Notes: generated by a model not told the origin, from the letters alone. A DNA stretch of 64,000 nucleotides from Streptomyces vilmorinianum (GCF_005517195.1 NZ_CP040244.1:3490001-3554000); one strand, 5' to 3'. Positions 10,637 to 18,953 are shown, numbered from the stretch's first letter. Made by a program: numbers and translations.

Positions 10637-11728
10637 TCAGCCCCGCGCCCGCGGGGGCCCCGCCTCCGTACGAGGGGACAGCAGGCCGTCGAGGCCGTGG
10701 CGGCGCTCGCCCAGGACCCGCTCGCAGACCGCGGCCTCCGCCGCCGCGCCGAACACCTCGGCGATGTTCCCCGACCGCCGGCGGGCCACCGCGGCGTCGG
10801 TATCGGCGGCCACCAGGTCGGCGTTGACCGCCGCGGCGGCCTTCACGCCCGCCGCGGCGGCGGCCGGCACCCCGTCCATCACGTCGGCGACGTTCCCGGC
10901 GACCCAGACGCCGGGAACGGACGTCATCCCGGAGGCCTGCGCCTCCACCTGGTTCCCGATGCCCATCGGATGCTCCGCGGCGGCCAGGTCGAGACCCGCG
11001 AGCACCTCGTCACGTGCCTCGAAGCGCGGGGCCACCGCCAGGGCGCGCAGCGGGAAGCGCCGGCCGGACGCGAGGCGCACCCCGGCCAGGCGGTCGTCCT
11101 CGACCTCGACGGCGGCGACCTCACCCTCCACCACGTCGATGCCGCGCGCGGCCAGCTTCTCCCACTCCTCCTCGGCGAGGTCGCCGGCGGTGTGCCGGAA
11201 CAGCGTCACGCGGTCCGACAACTGGCGAAAGAGCAGCGCCTGATGGACCGCCATCGGGCCCGTGGCAAGGACCCCGATGGGCTCGTCCCGCACCTCCCAG
11301 CCGTGGCAGTACGGGCAGTGCAGCACGTCCCGCCCCCAGCGCTCCCGCAGCCCGTCGACGTCGGGCAGCCGGTCGGCGAGCCCGGTGGCCACCAGCAGGC
11401 GCCGCGCGCGGTAGCGGCGGCCCTGTGCCGTCTCCACGAGGAAGCCGTCGCCGTCGCGCCGGGCGCTCACCGCCCGGTCGGTGACGACCCGGCCGCCGTA
11501 CGCCTCGACCTCCGCGCGCCCCGTGCGCAGGAGCTCGCCCGGGGCGATGCCGTCCCGGGAGAGCAGCCCGTGCACGCCCGAGGCGGGCTCGTTGCGCGGC
11601 TCGCCGGAGTCGACGACCACGACCGACCGCCGTGACCTGGCCAGCGTCACCGCGCCGGACAGGCCGGCGATACCGCCACCGACGACCACGACATCTACTT
11701 CACTGGGGTTGTTCGCGATCTGAGTCAT
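10637..11728 (-). CDS. Thioredoxin-reductase-like NAD(P)/FAD oxidoreductase
   Basis: A 363-residue flavoprotein of the TrxB fold. An N-terminal FAD site (VVVGGGIAGLSGAVTLARS) is followed by a central NAD(P) domain holding the redox pair Cys138-Cys141 (CPYCHG), an ATG-type FAD motif in the C-terminal part (VWVAGNVADVMDGV) and a tail of about 40 residues beyond the usual TrxB length (310-335). No thioredoxin gene is adjacent, so its electron acceptor is unknown; it may be a TrxB-like disulfide oxidase or reductase of the kind found in secondary metabolism. ATG 11728 begins the Rossmann region. The 72-bp upstream gap is filled by TTGCCG/CGGCAA operator-like repeats. Confidence 0.85.
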   Translation of the reverse strand: MTQIANNPSEVDVVVVGGGIAGLSGAVTLARSRRSVVVVDSGEPRNEPASGVHGLLSRDGIAPGELLRTGRAEVEAYGGRVVTDRAVSARRDGDGFLVETAQGRRYRARRLLVATGLADRLPDVDGLRERWGRDVLHCPYCHGWEVRDEPIGVLATGPMAVHQALLFRQLSDRVTLFRHTAGDLAEEEWEKLAARGIDVVEGEVAAVEVEDDRLAGVRLASGRRFPLRALAVAPRFEARDEVLAGLDLAAAEHPMGIGNQVEAQASGMTSVPGVWVAGNVADVMDGVPAAAAAGVKAAAAVNADLVAADTDAAVARRRSGNIAEVFGAAAEAAVCERVLGERRHGLDGLLSPRTEAGPPRARG

Positions 11729-11730
11729 AC

Positions 11731-11785
11731 CGGCAAGCTTTGCCCGGCCACCCCCGATCGGCAATCCGACTTGCCGGTTCGGCAA
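11731..11785. promoter_or_regulatory. Cluster of TTGCCG/CGGCAA inverted repeats
   Basis: Four exact half-sites: CGGCAA at 11731 and 11759, TTGCCG at 11771, CGGCAA at 11780. The last two form the perfect palindrome TTGCCGGTTCGGCAA (11771-11785). They occupy the promoter gap of the TrxB-like gene, so a repressor or activator binding there is likely; no regulator gene sits beside it. Confidence 0.6.
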
Positions 11786-11800
11786 TTCCTGTGTCGACGG

Positions 11801-12442
11801 TCAGGTGACCGTCCACCGCTGCAGGGCCGATCCCGAGCCGGGCTGCTGGGTCACCAGGGCCCCGTCGGCCGTCGAGGCGGTGGTGAGGAGCAGCCCGCTC
11901 CTCACCGAGGCGACGGTGTACGTGCCGTCCGCCCCGCGGGTGAGGGTCCAGCGCTGGTTGGTGCCGCCCGTGCAGGTCCACTGGATCACCTTGGCGCCGA
12001 CGGCGGTGGAGCCGCCGTTCACGTCGGCGCACAGACCCGACTCGGCGTTGACGAGCTCGTAGGAGCCGTCCGGCTGCCGGGTGAACCTCCACTTCTGGTT
12101 GGCCCCGCCGTTGGGGGTGTACGTGATCAGCTGGGTGCCGGCGGTCGTGCTGTGGCCGGGGTTGTCGAGCGCCTTGCCGCCCGTGACGAGCGTGCGCACA
12201 CCGTCGAGGGAGCCGGGCGCCTCGCCCACGGGCGCGAGGGTGAGGGTCTGCTCGGCGGCGGTGCGCGCTCCGCCGACGCCGCTGCCGCTGCGGTCGGTCC
12301 ACGAACGGGCGGGGGTGGTCTCGGCGGGCCGGCCCGCGTCGGCGGACATCCCGATCACGAGGCCGCTGTAGCGGTTGACCAGGCGGTACGTTCCCGTGGC
12401 CGTGCCGGCGGACGTGGTGCCCGGGACGACGAACTCCGTCAC
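11801..12442 (-). CDS. Ricin-type beta-trefoil lectin domain protein, no signal peptide
   Basis: A 213-residue protein that is almost entirely a RICIN carbohydrate-binding trefoil: three QxW-type repeats (ANQKWRF, TNQRWTL, ALQRWTV) with Gly-Leu-Cys-Ala-Asp style beta-gamma motifs, preceded by YRLVNRYSGLVIG. Such domains normally form the C-terminal module of secreted hydrolases. Here there is no signal peptide and no catalytic domain. The start GTG 12442 overlaps the DUF1980 stop (GTGA) and has GGAG 6 nt upstream, so translation is probably coupled. Either it is a stand-alone cytosolic lectin or a remnant of a longer secreted protein captured by this operon. Confidence 0.72.
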   Translation of the reverse strand: MTEFVVPGTTSAGTATGTYRLVNRYSGLVIGMSADAGRPAETTPARSWTDRSGSGVGGARTAAEQTLTLAPVGEAPGSLDGVRTLVTGGKALDNPGHSTTAGTQLITYTPNGGANQKWRFTRQPDGSYELVNAESGLCADVNGGSTAVGAKVIQWTCTGGTNQRWTLTRGADGTYTVASVRSGLLLTTASTADGALVTQQPGSGSALQRWTVT

Positions 12443-13287
12443 GCACCGCTCCGGCCGGCGGCTCCCGCGCCGGCCGGGGCCTCGTCGGCGTACGGATTCC
12501 TGGGCGCGGACACCGGCTCGACCTCGCCCGCGTCGAGTTGCGGCAGCGGGTTGTCCGGATCGACGTCGGTGGGGCGCCACAGGCCCGTCACCGCCGCCCA
12601 GGAATCCGTGGGCGGGGCGGCGGCGCCGTGGATCTCGATGCGCATCGGACGGGCGTCGGCGGCGCAGCAGTTGACGGTGAGGCGGCTGAGGTACCAGGTG
12701 CCCGGACGGTCGCCGGGCGTGACGAAGCCCATGACCTTCACCTTGCGGCCCCGGATGCTCCAGTTGTCGTTGACCGAGCGGCCGATGAACTCGGCCATCT
12801 TCATGGGCACGGTCGGCTGGTTCTCCAGCTCGGCGTAGGTCGTCACCTCGGCGGCGGCCGTCGCTCCGTCGCGCGCCGCGGTGAACGAGCCGAGCGCCGG
12901 GGGCGCGAACAGCAGCAGGCTGAGGGCCGGTACGGCGAGCAGCCAGGCCACGCGCGGCGCGCCGTGCCCATGGCCGTGCCCGTGACCATCCGCATCCCCC
13001 TCCCCGTGCCCGTGCCCGTGCGCGTGGTGGGCGTCGCGCGCCGGGTCGTGCCAGTACGGCTTCCCGTTCGCGTCGTGGCGCAGCTGCATGACCGGCTGCC
13101 GCAGCCGGTCGGCCACCGCGGAGACCAGGCCGGCGACGCCGAGCCCGACGAGCAGCACGCCGGAGAGGATCAGCAGCGACCACAGGCCCTCCTTCACGTA
13201 CCGCAGGTAGACGTCGCTGCCGACGGTGATCCGCAGCAGAGCCGCGCCGATCAGGAGCAGCAGCAGAGGCGGGACGGGCTTGCTCAC
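12439..13287 (-). CDS. TIGR03943/DUF1980 membrane protein with His-rich loop (YcgQ-like)
   Basis: A 282-residue protein of the DUF1980 (YcgQ/TIGR03943) family, usually paired with a UPF0718 permease. Two or three N-terminal membrane segments (LLLLLIGAALLRI; LLILSGVLLVGLGVAGL) come before a cytosolic stretch very rich in His and Gly (about 95-125, HGHGHGHG-type), another membrane segment (WLLAVPALSLLLFA), and a C-terminal domain with RGRKVKVMGFV and a CCAAD motif. The His-rich loop suggests metal binding. GTG 13287 overlaps the permease stop, and its own stop overlaps the ricin gene. Together with the upstream Zur-like box this points to a zinc-related function, by inference. Confidence 0.85.
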   Translation of the reverse strand: MSKPVPPLLLLLIGAALLRITVGSDVYLRYVKEGLWSLLILSGVLLVGLGVAGLVSAVADRLRQPVMQLRHDANGKPYWHDPARDAHHAHGHGHGEGDADGHGHGHGHGAPRVAWLLAVPALSLLLFAPPALGSFTAARDGATAAAEVTTYAELENQPTVPMKMAEFIGRSVNDNWSIRGRKVKVMGFVTPGDRPGTWYLSRLTVNCCAADARPMRIEIHGAAAPPTDSWAAVTGLWRPTDVDPDNPLPQLDAGEVEPVSAPRNPYADEAPAGAGAAGRSGA

Positions 13288-14309
13288 AGCAGCACTCCTC
13301 CGACGAGTACGCAGCACAGGACGGCCACGACGAACGTGGCACTCGAGAAGCGGATCGCGAACGCCCGGCCGAACGCCCCCGACTGCAGCGCGATGAGCTT
13401 CATGTCGACCATCGGCCCCACGACGATGAAGGCGAGCTGGGCCGTGCGCGAGAAGCCGGTGAAGGAGGCGGCGACGAACGCGTCGGCCTCGGAACAGACC
13501 GACAGCACGACCGCGAGCAGGGCCAGCAGCAGCACCGCCAGCCAGGGCGAGTCGGTGAACAGGTCGAGCACCGACGGCGGTACGAGGACGTTGAAGGTCG
13601 CCGCGGCCATGCCTCCCACCACCAGGAAGCCGCCGGCGTGCAGGAAGTCGTGCTGCAGCCCGCGCCGGAACTCGGTGAGGCGGCTCGCGCCGGGGGTGTG
13701 GCCCGTCGGGCCCTTGGGCAGCCGCAGCCACTCCTCGCGCCCCGCCCTGATCCACAGCCAGCCCATTCCGGCCGACGTGATCAGGGACGCGGCGAGCCGG
13801 GCGAGGACCATCTCCGGGCTGCCCGGGAACGCGATGGCCGTCGAGACGAGGACGACCGGGTTGACGGCCGGTGCGGACAGCAGAAAGGCGAGGGCGGCCG
13901 CCGGGGCGACGCCCCGCCGCATCAGGCTGCTGGCGACGGGCACGGACGCGCACTCGCAGCCGGGCAGGACGACTCCGGCCGCGCTGGCGACGGGGACGGC
14001 GAGCGCCGGGTTCTTGGGCAGGGCGCGGGCGAACACACGGGCCGGGACGAACGCGCCGATCGCCGCCGAGACGACGGTGCCGAGGAGCAGGAACGGAATG
14101 CCCTGCACCACGATGGCCACGAGGAGCGTGCGCCAGGCACCGACGGCGGCCGCGTCGATCCACGGCAGGGCCACGGGGGCGAACAACACGAGGGCGACCG
14201 CGGCCCCCACGAGCAGTGGCGTGGTCGACGCCGCCTGGCTGCCTCGCCGTTCCCCCTTCGGCGCGTCGACCTCCAGGGATCTCGCGGATATCGGTGGCCC
14301 CTCGGCCAT
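13284..14309 (-). CDS. UPF0718 family permease (DUF318, YcgR-like)
   Basis: A 341-residue polytopic membrane protein of the UPF0718/ArsP_1 family, with about eight hydrophobic segments and the family signature VVLPGCECASVPVA in the first half, plus a second repeat near VCSEADAFVAASF. Members export or import metal-related or organoarsenical substrates; the DUF1980-linked branch is uncharacterised and often under zinc control. ATG 14309 has GGGAG at 6 nt. It is the first gene of a three-gene overlapping operon. A Zur-like palindrome lies about 100 bp upstream, between it and the divergent PadR gene. Confidence 0.88.
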   Translation of the reverse strand: MAEGPPISARSLEVDAPKGERRGSQAASTTPLLVGAAVALVLFAPVALPWIDAAAVGAWRTLLVAIVVQGIPFLLLGTVVSAAIGAFVPARVFARALPKNPALAVPVASAAGVVLPGCECASVPVASSLMRRGVAPAAALAFLLSAPAVNPVVLVSTAIAFPGSPEMVLARLAASLITSAGMGWLWIRAGREEWLRLPKGPTGHTPGASRLTEFRRGLQHDFLHAGGFLVVGGMAAATFNVLVPPSVLDLFTDSPWLAVLLLALLAVVLSVCSEADAFVAASFTGFSRTAQLAFIVVGPMVDMKLIALQSGAFGRAFAIRFSSATFVVAVLCCVLVGGVLL

Positions 14310-14408
14310 CGTGGTCTCCCGTCCTCGTGTCCGCGTGATCGCCGGATTCGGCGCACGCCTGTGCGACCCGCGGCGGGGTGCTGTCGCGGGCGGGGACACA
14401 CTAGCGTT

Positions 14409-14423
14409 TGATAATCATCTTCA
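14409..14423. promoter_or_regulatory. Zur-box-like palindrome
   Basis: TGATAATCATCTTCA (reverse complement TGAAGATGATTATCA) agrees at 13 of 15 positions with the Streptomyces Zur box TGAAAATGATTTTCA as remembered. It is a strikingly AT-rich site in GC-rich DNA and lies between the divergent permease and PadR genes. Confidence 0.65.
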
Positions 14424-14471
14424 TCTAGGCTCGGCCGAATATCGTGTGGCGCAAGACAGTTGGCGACTATC

Positions 14472-14870
14472 ATGCACCGCATGACAAAGGAGCTGTCGAC
14501 GGCCGGCGACCAACGGCGCAGCCAGCTCCTGCGCGGTGTACTCGACCTCTGCCTGCTCTCGCTGATCGCCGAACGACCCCGGTACGGCTACGAGTTCGTG
14601 GAGGCGCTCACGGAGGGCGGCCTGGAGCTGGTGAGCGAGGGGAGCATCTACCCCCTCCTGGCCAGGATGGAGCGCGCGGGGCTCGTCGAGTCGTACCGCG
14701 CCCCGTCGTCCAGCGGCGGGGCACCGCGCAAGTACTACCGGCTGTCCGGGGCCGGCCGGGCCGAACTGGAGCACGGCAGGGCGGTGTGGCGGGAGTTCGC
14801 CCCACAGGCCGGCCGGATTCTGGCCGGGACGACCGAGACCGAACGACCCACGGGGGAAACGACACCATGA
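14472..14870 (+). CDS. PadR family transcriptional regulator
   Basis: A 132-residue PadR-type winged-helix repressor: LLRGVLDLCLLSLI helix, RYGYEFVEAL recognition region, SEGSIYPLLARMERAGLVES wing, and a short C-terminal dimerisation helix (YRLSGAGRAELEHGRAVW). PadR proteins of this short class commonly control a co-transcribed membrane protein. The stop overlaps the next gene's start (ATGA), which supports that pairing. No ribosome site precedes ATG 14472 or the nearby ATG 14481, so either start is possible and the mRNA may be leaderless. Confidence 0.87.
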   Translation: MHRMTKELSTAGDQRRSQLLRGVLDLCLLSLIAERPRYGYEFVEALTEGGLELVSEGSIYPLLARMERAGLVESYRAPSSSGGAPRKYYRLSGAGRAELEHGRAVWREFAPQAGRILAGTTETERPTGETTP

Positions 14871-15433
14871 CGAACGAGCGCGTGCTCGCGGTCTGCCGCA
14901 GCAACTGGGAGTACCGGGGCATCGACGACGCGACCGTCCGCGAGATGCTCGCCGAACTCACCGCCCACCTGGAGGACGCCGCCGCGGCCGGCCGCACCCC
15001 GCAGGACGTCGTCGGCCGGGACGTCGCAGCCTTCGCCGCCTCCTGGGCCAGGGCGCGGATGCCGCTGCACCGGCGCGTGCTGCGGATGGCGGCGCTGATC
15101 CCGCTCGTCGTCGGCGCGTTGCTGCTGATCTCGCACCTCGTCCACCGGACGACGGCCGTGGACGTCACCGCCGGGCGGCTGGCCTTCTGGCTGAGCATCG
15201 GCGTCGCCACCGTCGCCCTCGAACTGCGCCGCGGCTCCCTCGGCCTCGGCAAGAGCTGGATCGTGGCGCTCGTCGTCGGGCTGCCCGTCATGGTCCTCAC
15301 CGACCAACTGGCCGGTGACGAACCGCTGTTCCTCCTGCCCCTGTGGGGCAGCGCCCTGCTGACGCTGCCGGGAGTCGCGTACCTCGTCGCCGAACGGCGC
15401 GGCAGTGCACCCCAGCGCGCGGCCCAGGGGTGA
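14867..15433 (+). CDS. PadR-linked membrane protein
   Basis: A 188-residue protein with a soluble helical N-terminus (about 1-65, ending in the segment with VVGRDVAAFAASWAR) and four membrane segments (LIPLVVGALLLISHL; LAFWLSIGVATVAL; WIVALVVGLPVMVL; LLTLPGVAYLV). It resembles the small DUF1700/DUF1048-like proteins regularly encoded after PadR regulators and thought to report or relieve envelope stress; the exact family is not certain. Its ATG overlaps the PadR stop, so the two are translationally coupled. Confidence 0.75.
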   Translation: MTNERVLAVCRSNWEYRGIDDATVREMLAELTAHLEDAAAAGRTPQDVVGRDVAAFAASWARARMPLHRRVLRMAALIPLVVGALLLISHLVHRTTAVDVTAGRLAFWLSIGVATVALELRRGSLGLGKSWIVALVVGLPVMVLTDQLAGDEPLFLLPLWGSALLTLPGVAYLVAERRGSAPQRAAQG

Positions 15434-15617
15434 CGGTCGCGCCTGCCCTCGTATCGACACCGTAGATCGAGGTCTCCTCGCAGCATGTGAACGACGGTCA
15501 CCGGACCTCCATCGGCCCCCGTCCGGGCGGGTCACCGGGGCGCCGCGCACCCAGAACCCTTGCGCCTCCGCGCCGTTGGAACACATGAGCATGGCTCAAT
15601 GAATCGAGGAGGCCGAA

Positions 15618-16583
15618 ATGCCGGATCAGTCCGCCGTGGCGGGCCGCAGTCACCGGGTCCGCGTGGGGGAGCGATGTCGTGAGATCACGGAAGCCCGCTG
15701 GTTCGCCACCGCGGTCTTCCTCCTCATCCTCGGCAACGCCGCGGTCCTCGGGGTGGAGACGTACGCCGGTGTCGCCACCCGCTGGCACGGCGAGCTGCAG
15801 GTGGTCGAGCACCTCTTCCTGGCCGCCTTCGCGACGGAGATGGTCCTGCGCGCCGGAGTGCACGCGCAGCGGCCCCGGGACTTCTTCCGTGACCCGTGGA
15901 ACCTCTTCGACCTCGTCGTCGTCCTGGCCGCGTTCGTGCCGGCGGCGCGCGAGAACTCCACGGTCCTGCGGCTGCTCCGTCTTGCCCGCGTGCTGCGTGC
16001 CGCGCGCTTCCTGCCCCAGCTGCGGATCGTGCTCGTCGCCGTCGGCCGCAGCCTCCCCGGCACCGTCAGCTTTCTCCTGGTCGGGGCGCTGCTGCTGTAC
16101 GTGTACGCGATGGTCGGCTGGGTCTTCTTCGCGGCGCACGACCCCGAGCACTTCGGATCCATCGGCCGGGCCGTGCTCACCCTCTTCCTCCTGATGACCC
16201 TCGACGGCCTCGGCGACGCCGTCCACGCGGGCCTGGAGATCTCCCGATGGAGCTTCCTCTACTACGTCTCGTACGTCCTCATCGCCTCCTTCGTCCTGGT
16301 CAACGTGCTGATCGGCGTCGTGATCAACTCGCTGGAGGAGGCCCGTGAGATCGAGAAGTCGGAGACGGAAGAGGCCGCCTTCGGCGCCCATGCCGGCATG
16401 GGCGCGGAAGGCAAGAACGCGGCCGGTAAGGACGCGGCCGACGAGGCGCGGCTGCGCGAGCGGATCGCGGCGGCCCGGCGCGCCCTGGACGACGTCGAGT
16501 CGGCACTGCCGCCCCTGCCACCCCCGCGTACGCACGCGCGCGTGGACGGACCACCGGCCGACGAGGCCCGATTCCGGACGTGA
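15618..16583 (+). CDS. Voltage-gated ion channel family protein (NaChBac-like) with unusual filter
   Basis: A 321-residue single-repeat channel subunit, length close to bacterial Nav channels (about 270-300). S1 about 28-46, S2 about 63-82, S3 about 95-112, S4 about 117-140 with five Arg at three-residue steps (RLLRLARVLRAAR), S5 about 147-172, a pore loop, S6 about 210-238 and a charged C-terminal coiled coil. The pore motif is TLDGLGD at 194-200 where Nav channels have TLESWxx, so selectivity may differ. Start ATG 15618 has GAGGAGG at 5-6 nt. No functional partner is adjacent. Confidence 0.88.
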   Translation: MPDQSAVAGRSHRVRVGERCREITEARWFATAVFLLILGNAAVLGVETYAGVATRWHGELQVVEHLFLAAFATEMVLRAGVHAQRPRDFFRDPWNLFDLVVVLAAFVPAARENSTVLRLLRLARVLRAARFLPQLRIVLVAVGRSLPGTVSFLLVGALLLYVYAMVGWVFFAAHDPEHFGSIGRAVLTLFLLMTLDGLGDAVHAGLEISRWSFLYYVSYVLIASFVLVNVLIGVVINSLEEAREIEKSETEEAAFGAHAGMGAEGKNAAGKDAADEARLRERIAAARRALDDVESALPPLPPPRTHARVDGPPADEARFRT

Positions 16584-16703
16584 GAGCGCGGCGCGGCCAC
16601 CAGGCCGACTGAGAGGTCACCCTTCGATGACGCTCCGTCATGCCCCATGCCTTGGAGCGCAGTACGACGTTCATGGCCATGACACCAGCAGGAGTTGAGA
16701 TGA

Positions 16704-18581
16704 ATGCGCTCGTCCCACTCCGAAGGAGTCATCGCCTTGAGAAACGTCCTTCGCCGGATCGGCGTCATCGCCGCGAGCGCCACCCTCGTCGGCGGCGCCC
16801 TGTCCGTCACACCGGCCGCCGCAGACGACACCCTCGACGTCCAACTCCTCAGCATCACCGACTTCCACGGCTACCTGCAGCCGCCCACCCCCGGGCAGGG
16901 CGGACGCATACCCGCGGGCGGCGGTACCTCGGTCACCGTCGGCGGCGCCGCCTATCTCGCGACCCACCTCAAGCAGTTACGCTCCGGGCACCGCAACTCC
17001 GTCTTCTTCTCCACCGGTGACAACTTCTCCGGCTGGCCCTTCGAAGTGGACGCCTTCCAGGACGAGCCGACGATCGAGGTCCTCAACAAGCTGGGCCTGC
17101 GCTTCTCGGCCATGGGCAACCACGAGCTGGACGTGTCCCCGGACTTCCTCGTCCAGCACATGGAGCAGGGCCGGTGCTTCGGCACGGTCGGCGTGGACAG
17201 CTGCTTCACGGACTCCACCGGACGCCGCTTCCACGGCGCGGACTTCGACTTCCAGTCCGGCAACATCGTCCACGCGCGGACCGGCCGCCCGGTCGTGGAT
17301 CCGTACCGCATCGAGTGGTTCCGCACCGCCGACGGCCGCAGCGTTCCGGTCGGCTTCATCACCACCACGCTGGAGAGCACCGTCACCGGTTCGACGTCCT
17401 ACCAGCCCGGACTGCGCGCACTCGACCGGACACGGACCATCGAACGCTCCACCCAGGAGCTCAAGCGCCGCGGAGTCGAGGCCATCGTCCTCAACGTGCA
17501 CGAGGGCGGTTCACCGAAGTCCGCCGCGACCTCCGGCTACAACGAGTGCGACTCCGCCTACGGGCCGGCCATCGAGCTGGCGAAGACGGTCACACCCGAG
17601 ATCGACGCGGTCGTCACGGGAGACTGGCACTCGCGCTTCAACTGCATGGTGCCCGACCCGGCCGGCGAGCCGCGCCCGGTCGTCGAAGCGGGCAACCACG
17701 GCGCGGTGATCAGCGAGATCAACCTGTCCCTCGATCCCGAGACCGGCGAGGTCCTCAGGGACCGCACCCGATCGGTCAACCACGCGGTGACCCGCGACGT
17801 GGCACCGGACCGCGAGGTCCAGAAGATCGTCGACCACTGGGTCGCGCGCGGAGCCGAGCGCTTCGCCGAACCGCTCGCGACGCAGACCGGCTCCTTCACC
17901 CGTACGCCGAACGCGGCGGGGGAGAGCACCGCCGCCGATCTGTACGCCGACGTCCAGTACTGGAACGCCAACCGCACGCGCCAGGGGCGGGCCGATCTGG
18001 CCCTGATCGCCGCGCGGCCCGTCAGGGGCAGCACCGCCGTACGCGGCGACCTGCCGCACGCCAAGGGGAGCCACCCCGCCGACGCGGACGGCCGCATCCT
18101 GTTCGGCGAGTCCTGGAACGCCTACGGCTACGGAAACCCGGTCCTCACCGTCGGTGTGAAGGGAAGCCGGCTGGACGCGATCCTCGAGCAGCAGTGGCAG
18201 CAGCAGGCCGACGGCACGGTGACGTTCGCCCCCCTCGCCGTCTCGCACAACACCTCGTACCGCTACGACCCGGCGCGTCCGGTCGGCGACCGCGTCTCGC
18301 CCCGCGACGTGCTGATCAACGGCCGGCCGCTGGACCTTGAGCGCACCTACCGGGTCGCCGCGCTCGCGTACACGGTCATCGGAGCCGACGGCTACAGCGC
18401 CTTCGCCGGCTACACAGGACCGGTCCGCAACGGAACCGACCACGAGAGCTTCGTGGAGTACCTCAGGGCTCACAAGAGGATCTCCCCGGCGCCCCTGGAC
18501 CGCGTCCGCGTCAAGAGCCGACTCGCCCGGCCGATCCCGCCGTCGCCGCGCGCTCACGCGCGCGTGGATGGATCCTGGTAG
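16704..18581 (+). CDS. Secreted bifunctional metallophosphatase/5'-nucleotidase
   Basis: A 625-residue UshA/NT5E-like enzyme that removes phosphate from extracellular nucleotides. Signal peptide: basic n-region, hydrophobic IGVIAASATLVGGALSV, cleavage near PAAADD. The N-terminal calcineurin-like domain carries the metal ligands (TDFHGYL, GDNFSG, GNHELD, GDWHSRF); the C-terminal nucleotidase domain includes ADLYADVQYWNAN and the substrate-stacking region NAYGYGNPV. GDWH replaces the usual GGHSH. ATG 16704 has GGAG 9 nt upstream; TTG 16737, also with GGAG, would give a tidier signal peptide, so the start is uncertain. No other phosphate gene is adjacent. Confidence 0.88.
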   Translation: MRSSHSEGVIALRNVLRRIGVIAASATLVGGALSVTPAAADDTLDVQLLSITDFHGYLQPPTPGQGGRIPAGGGTSVTVGGAAYLATHLKQLRSGHRNSVFFSTGDNFSGWPFEVDAFQDEPTIEVLNKLGLRFSAMGNHELDVSPDFLVQHMEQGRCFGTVGVDSCFTDSTGRRFHGADFDFQSGNIVHARTGRPVVDPYRIEWFRTADGRSVPVGFITTTLESTVTGSTSYQPGLRALDRTRTIERSTQELKRRGVEAIVLNVHEGGSPKSAATSGYNECDSAYGPAIELAKTVTPEIDAVVTGDWHSRFNCMVPDPAGEPRPVVEAGNHGAVISEINLSLDPETGEVLRDRTRSVNHAVTRDVAPDREVQKIVDHWVARGAERFAEPLATQTGSFTRTPNAAGESTAADLYADVQYWNANRTRQGRADLALIAARPVRGSTAVRGDLPHAKGSHPADADGRILFGESWNAYGYGNPVLTVGVKGSRLDAILEQQWQQQADGTVTFAPLAVSHNTSYRYDPARPVGDRVSPRDVLINGRPLDLERTYRVAALAYTVIGADGYSAFAGYTGPVRNGTDHESFVEYLRAHKRISPAPLDRVRVKSRLARPIPPSPRAHARVDGSW

Positions 18582-18588
18582 GTAGGAA

Positions 18589-18615
18589 GGGACGCGCGGC
18601 GCTCCGACGCGTCCC
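18589..18615. other. Inverted repeat GGGACGCG...CGCGTCCC
   Basis: Perfect 8-bp arms with an 11-nt loop lie between the 5'-nucleotidase stop and the DUF1876 ribosome site. It may be a terminator stem for the nucleotidase or a 5' leader hairpin; the GGGAC/GTCCC ends also echo DevR half-sites, but the spacing is too wide for a DevR box. Confidence 0.45.
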
Positions 18616-18636
18616 GACGGCGCGAGGAGGCAGACC

Positions 18637-18936
18637 ATGACACGGACTCTTGAGTGGACGGTCGGCCTGGAACTGGTCGAAGAGGACGGCAGGACCAAGG
18701 CCGAGGCGCGTCTCAACACCGGCACGTCGACCCTCACCGGCCACGGCAGTGCACGGTGCAACCCGTCGGACGTCGACGTACCGGTGATCGGTGACGAGCT
18801 CGCCGCGAGCCGGGCCATGAAGGACCTGGCGGGCCAGTTGATGCGCGAGGCCAACCGGGAGATGGAGGCGGTGGGCGCGGGGACCGTACCCCAGCACACC
18901 GGACCCGGGTACGGCTGGCCGGAGGCGGTCTCGTAA
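18637..18936 (+). CDS. DUF1876 domain protein (Rv1738/Rv2632c-like)
   Basis: A 99-residue DUF1876 protein. The core has TVGLELVEEDGRTKAEA and LTGHGSARCNPSD segments and a helical C-terminal half (MKDLAGQLMREANREME). Rv1738 of M. tuberculosis, the best known member, is strongly DosR-induced and its fold resembles ribosome hibernation factors, so a dormancy role is plausible; that is family knowledge. Start ATG 18637 has GAGGAGG about 7 nt upstream. It stands alone and converges on a CBS-BON gene, with a long perfect terminator between them. Its closeness to another DosR-type gene suggests it belongs to the same regulon as the 2-10 kb island. Confidence 0.88.
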   Translation: MTRTLEWTVGLELVEEDGRTKAEARLNTGTSTLTGHGSARCNPSDVDVPVIGDELAASRAMKDLAGQLMREANREMEAVGAGTVPQHTGPGYGWPEAVS

Positions 18937-18953
18937 CGGGACCGCCTCGCGCA

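Noticed and set aside
13962..13982. CEC in the permease (GCECAS) as a redox active site
   Set aside because: The GCECAS motif is a conserved family signature of UPF0718 permeases in a membrane helix, so no thiol-redox function is claimed.
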